Source: Aequorivita aurantiaca (lineage in GTDB: Bacteria > Bacteroidota > Bacteroidia > Flavobacteriales > Flavobacteriaceae). From it: a stretch of DNA of 64,000 nt. The translations under genes were made by a program, and so were the position numbers. The notes under the pieces were generated by a model, which made no database searches, was not told the origin of the DNA, and worked only from the letters and a program-made list of their open reading frames with translations. Where the stretch lies: positions 124,001-188,000 of the forward strand of contig NZ_JAUGQQ010000005.1 of assembly GCF_030410135.1 (NCBI RefSeq), written 5' to 3'. Numbering within the stretch: the stretch's first letter is position 1; every line of letters begins with the position of its first letter. This document shows positions 60,933-64,000 of this stretch, one piece after another.

Positions 60933-62324
60933 ATGAAATTTCCTTCAATCCCCGTTTTACTTTTTGTTTTTAGTACGGCCGCCTCAGGTTTTTCACAAAA
61001 TGCTGTGCAGGATTCCGTAATGATGAAAAAATTATACACTGCTGCCCTAACTGAGGGGAAGGCTTATGAATGGCTGGACTATCTTTCCAATGAAATTGGC
61101 GGGCGACTTTCCGGTTCCATTGAAGCAGAAAATGCCATAAAATATACCGAAACCGAATTAAAGGAATTGGGACTGGACAAGGTTTGGCTGCAGCCTGTAA
61201 TGGTTCCCAAATGGACGCGCGGATTTAAAGAATATGCATATATTGAATCGCCAACCGGTGAAAAAAGCGTGACTGATATATGCGCGCTCGGTGGTTCCGT
61301 GCCAACTCCCAATTTGGGAATAAAGGCCGAATTGGTAGAAGTAAAGGGCATTGATGAATTGGCCACTCTCGGCAAGGAAAAAATTGCCGGAAAAATAGTT
61401 TTCTACAACAGACCCATGCAGGCAGATTTAATTCAAACATTTGAAGCATACGGTGGCTGTGTTGACCAGCGCTATTCAGGGGCCGCGGAAGCCGCAAAAT
61501 TTGGCGCAGTTGGGGTAATTGTTCGGTCTATGACGCTAAGTCAGGATGATTATCCGCATACGGGTGCTATGAGTTATGGAAACATCCCCGTGAACCAACG
61601 CATTCCCGCTGCCGCCATAAGCACAAACGGCGCCGATTATTTAAGCAGTTTGTTAAAGTTGCAACCCAATCTCTTATTTTATTTTAAACAAAATTGCAAA
61701 ACCTTTGACGACGTACAATCCTATAACGTAATTGGAGAAATAACAGGCAGTACTAAACCCAATGAATATATGGTTGTCGGTGGACATTTGGACAGTTGGG
61801 ATCTTGGTGATGGCGCTCATGATGACGGTGCCGGCTGTGTGCAAAGTATGGAAGTGCTGCGCCTGTTTAAAAAGGTGGGCTATAAACCAAAGCACACCAT
61901 TCGTGTGGTGCTTTTTATGAATGAGGAAAATGGCCTTCGCGGTGGAAATAAATATGCAGAGGAAGCAAAACGCAAAAACGAAAAGCACCGGTTTGCCCTT
62001 GAAAGTGACGCGGGCGGTTTTACGCCTCGCGGATTTTCATTGGATTGTGATGAATCGAATTTTCGCAAGGTAAAATCTTGGGAGCCATTGTTCAAACCGT
62101 ATTTAATTCATTATTTCGAAAAAGGATATAGCGGTGCAGACATTGGGCCACTAAAGGGAAATATAGATGTATTGGCCGGTTTTTTGCCGGATAGCCAGCG
62201 ATATTTTGACCTCCACCACGCAGCCAATGATACTTTTGATGCCGTAAACAAACGCGAACTCGAACTAGGAGCGGCCACTATGGCCAGTTTAGTTTATTTA
62301 TTCGACACTTATGGCACTAACTAA
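60933..62324 (+). CDS. M28-family zinc aminopeptidase, secreted
   Basis: 463 aa from the ATG at 60933. Signal peptide MKFPSIPVLLFVFSTAASGFSQ. A PA-like insert (about 130-240) precedes the M28 catalytic domain: GGHLDSWDLGDGAHDDGAG (metal-bridging His and Asp), MNEENGLRGG (catalytic Glu), LESDAGG (Asp) and the C-terminal HHAANDT (His). All five metal/catalytic residues are present. Degrades peptides in the periplasm or outside; resembles plasma glutamate carboxypeptidase-like enzymes in Bacteroidota. Confidence 0.93.
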   Translation: MKFPSIPVLLFVFSTAASGFSQNAVQDSVMMKKLYTAALTEGKAYEWLDYLSNEIGGRLSGSIEAENAIKYTETELKELGLDKVWLQPVMVPKWTRGFKEYAYIESPTGEKSVTDICALGGSVPTPNLGIKAELVEVKGIDELATLGKEKIAGKIVFYNRPMQADLIQTFEAYGGCVDQRYSGAAEAAKFGAVGVIVRSMTLSQDDYPHTGAMSYGNIPVNQRIPAAAISTNGADYLSSLLKLQPNLLFYFKQNCKTFDDVQSYNVIGEITGSTKPNEYMVVGGHLDSWDLGDGAHDDGAGCVQSMEVLRLFKKVGYKPKHTIRVVLFMNEENGLRGGNKYAEEAKRKNEKHRFALESDAGGFTPRGFSLDCDESNFRKVKSWEPLFKPYLIHYFEKGYSGADIGPLKGNIDVLAGFLPDSQRYFDLHHAANDTFDAVNKRELELGAATMASLVYLFDTYGTN

Positions 62325-62357
62325 GCCATCATTTTTCTGAGACAGAATTTTATTCTT

Positions 62358-63176
62358 TCACCACCAGACTACAAAAAACCGCTCTATTTCATGAGGCGTT
62401 TTTTGATAAATTAAGGGTGACTTGTTCATTTTCAATTGAGCCTCAAGCATACTTTTTATTTCTGAATAACCATACCAATCGGTAATTTCCTCGATGGGCA
62501 AGAGCCATTCTTTTTTACTCGGCATGGCGTAACGGGCATTTTTCACGACGGTAAAATCTTGTCGTTTAATGTAATAGCCCACAATACAATCTTGAATATA
62601 TTTGGGAAGAAAATCGGGTTTTATTTTCTTCGGAAGAAATAGAAATGCTTTCAAACATAATTTCTGTACGGTGGGTTTTTCTATATTTAACTGTTGCAAT
62701 TTTTTGATCGTTTCCGCCTCGTGGAGCAGTGGAAATTGCTTCGTTTTGATCTTTTCCAATTTATAAAAAAGACTGTCCTTCCGGTTGGGACCGATCCAAT
62801 GTTCTGCTTCGGAAGCATTTTCAATTTCATCATATAGATAAAATTTACAAGCCAATTCAATGTGTACAATTCTTTTTGCGGCGAGATCCTTTACAATATA
62901 ATCCAGTTCGCCCAACGTCTTTTTTCCGTCATTAATTTGCAGGTTGGCAGCCAATAGTTCAAAATTTTCCGATTGCTTTAGGTATGCTTCAAAGCACGCT
63001 TCTGCCTGCATTCCCATTACGGAATTGCTCGGAAATGTGAAATTGCTTGCATTCACTTGTTCATTGGAAAACTCAAATGTTTCAAAAGGATATAGTTCCG
63101 AATTAATCCTTAAATCAGGAGCGTTTACGACGGTTTTTAAAATCTTACTTTCTAATGAATCCACTGACTTTAACAA
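62358..63176 (-). CDS. DUF1853 family protein
   Basis: 272 aa. Conserved DUF1853 features: LGELDYIVKD (about 88-97), VHIELACKFYLYD (about 104-116), IGPNRKDSLFYKLEKIKTKQFPLL and the C-terminal PLIYQKTPHEIERFFVVWW. The order helix with GMQAEACFEAYL, then an acidic GELD strand, then an E...K strand, resembles a PD-(D/E)xK nuclease core, but that link is my inference. It follows the AAA ATPase gene by 15 nt, so the two are probably one operon. Function unknown. Confidence 0.87.
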   Translation of the reverse strand: MLKSVDSLESKILKTVVNAPDLRINSELYPFETFEFSNEQVNASNFTFPSNSVMGMQAEACFEAYLKQSENFELLAANLQINDGKKTLGELDYIVKDLAAKRIVHIELACKFYLYDEIENASEAEHWIGPNRKDSLFYKLEKIKTKQFPLLHEAETIKKLQQLNIEKPTVQKLCLKAFLFLPKKIKPDFLPKYIQDCIVGYYIKRQDFTVVKNARYAMPSKKEWLLPIEEITDWYGYSEIKSMLEAQLKMNKSPLIYQKTPHEIERFFVVWW

Positions 63177-63191
63177 TTTCGTTGGGGCTGA

Positions 63192-63941
63192 TCACGTAAT
63201 CGATCCATCAGTATTTTCGAAAACATTACTACTATTTTTCACCTCTTCGCTGGCAATTATGTTATTCTTCACAGCCCTCAAAGTTATGTCCTTCGCTTCC
63301 GCATAGGAAATATTATATGTCCGCTCGACGCTTCTAAATTCCTCGGGAAATGGATTTAAAAGCGAATCATAATAGGTGTCCAATTGTTTTGGGGTGGGCA
63401 ACTCAAATTTCAATTTTAGCTGAAACCTGCGCAACAGTGCGGTATCAATAACTTGGGAGTGGTTGGTAGCTGCAATCAAAAACGCATGGCTGGGCAGCTC
63501 ATCAATCAATTGGATAACTGTATTCACCAATCGCTTCATTTCAGCGGAATCCTTGGCATCGTGATCGCGAAATTTGCCAATGGAATCAAATTCATCCAAC
63601 AATAAAACTGCGTTTTCCCGGGCAGCTTTTGAAAATACCTCGGTGATATTCCGAGCTGTTTCGCCTAATCTAGAGGACACAATGTTTCCTAAGTTTAGGA
63701 TGATTATCTTTTTGTTCAATGCTTTTGCAATGGCCTTTGCGGTGGTGGTTTTTCCACATCCCGTATGGCCGAAGAGAAAAATTTTGTTGGCTACCGGAAG
63801 GTTATAATGGCTAAGAATGGCCAGGTGTTTATATTCCTTCAACAGCTGGTTTAGCGAGTTTTGGTTCTCTTCGCTTACATGTATTTGGTCCAGCCCAATA
63901 GTGGATTCGTATGAATTAATTATAAAATCTGATACAGCCAT
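63192..63941 (-). CDS. AAA-family ATPase (SpoVK/FtsH-like core)
   Basis: 249 aa from the ATG at 63941 (MAVSDFIINS); the TTG at 63965 that opens the longer frame lies inside the -7 box. Walker A GHTGCGKTTTAK (about 67-78), Walker B VLLLDEFDSIG, sensor 1 ATNHS and arginine finger region LRRFQLKL. A short N-terminal helical region precedes one ATPase core; no protease or membrane part. The SRH second-region suggests an oligomeric remodelling ATPase. Its downstream partner is the DUF1853 gene. Confidence 0.87.
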   Translation of the reverse strand: MAVSDFIINSYESTIGLDQIHVSEENQNSLNQLLKEYKHLAILSHYNLPVANKIFLFGHTGCGKTTTAKAIAKALNKKIIILNLGNIVSSRLGETARNITEVFSKAARENAVLLLDEFDSIGKFRDHDAKDSAEMKRLVNTVIQLIDELPSHAFLIAATNHSQVIDTALLRRFQLKLKFELPTPKQLDTYYDSLLNPFPEEFRSVERTYNISYAEAKDITLRAVKNNIIASEEVKNSSNVFENTDGSIT

Positions 63942-63962
63942 TTGCGTCCTAATTTGTATATG

Positions 63963-63970
63963 CAAAAATA
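63963..63970 (-). promoter_or_regulatory. -7 box of the AAA ATPase-DUF1853 operon
   Basis: Minus-strand TATTTTTG, 21 nt before the ATG at 63941. Confidence 0.55.
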
Positions 63971-64000
63971 GGAAGCTTTTTAAAATGAACTGGTTGTTTT

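Overview
The window is a contiguous chromosomal stretch from a member of the phylum Bacteroidota, most likely family Flavobacteriaceae. Support: AT-rich DNA; promoters of the Bacteroidota type (-7 box TAnnTTTG, sometimes with an upstream TTTG) in front of about twenty genes; Bacteroidota-restricted families (DUF4293, DUF4197, DUF4920, Lacal_2735, BT_3928-like, T9SS sorting tails with YPNP...VKVLK ends); a Rho with a long K/N/Q-rich insert; type III glutamine synthetase; and several TTG/GTG starts. I see no phage, insertion sequence, integron or CRISPR array. The only classic accessory cassette is a RES-Xre toxin-antitoxin pair.

Layout. 1-17.8 kb is mostly housekeeping: partial M14 peptidase, rho, DUF4293, phosphoesterase, truA, an MsbA-like exporter, convergent cdaA and folP, then DUF1599, a DoxX/MauE-DUF6624 fusion, an OppB-type permease, tpiA-prmA-clpS, tRNA-Arg(ACG), apt, a 50-codon gene missed by long-ORF searches, a duplicated-domain protein carrying one curlin-like segment, and a Ca/Na antiporter. 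glnA (type III) follows at 18.2-20.4 kb.

20.4-29.0 kb is the most distinctive region: a curli (type VIII secretion, nucleation-precipitation) locus. Two separately transcribed large curlin-repeat subunits, each with its own long upstream region and terminator, are followed by a compact operon: small curlin-repeat protein (CsgB-like), CsgE with an extra N-terminal domain resembling CsgH, CsgF, CsgG with an extra C-terminal beta-barrel-like domain, and a lipoprotein with a CarboxypepD_reg-Fn3-beta-propeller layout. A TATCCCC motif occurs four times across the two subunit promoter regions, and a perfect 15-bp inverted repeat lies upstream of the first subunit. The fused CsgE and CsgG proteins and the propeller lipoprotein are what I would look at first.

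29-40.7 kb: purM, prfA, pyrF, a BtuF-like protein, Lacal_2735, DUF4197, two tandem T9SS-secreted paralogues, the fused acyl-CoA mutase IcmF, and the Xre-RES pair with an inverted-repeat operator. 40.8-54.4 kb: a hypothetical protein, an Lrp/AsnC regulator, an MFS transporter preceded by a probable 24-residue Cys-rich leader peptide and a strong terminator (candidate attenuator), DUF1684, crcB, a SRPBCC/GyrI-like protein, dipeptidyl peptidase III, a lipoprotein, a MazG-like pyrophosphohydrolase, ilvE, DUF4920-mnmD, a TIGR01777 epimerase and YceI. 54.5-64 kb: grpE-dnaJ, a NatAB-like exporter, a sigma-54 activator without a DNA-binding domain followed by ppk2, an M28 peptidase, and an AAA ATPase-DUF1853 pair at the right edge.

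All functions are read from sequence motifs and remembered family features. No database search was run.
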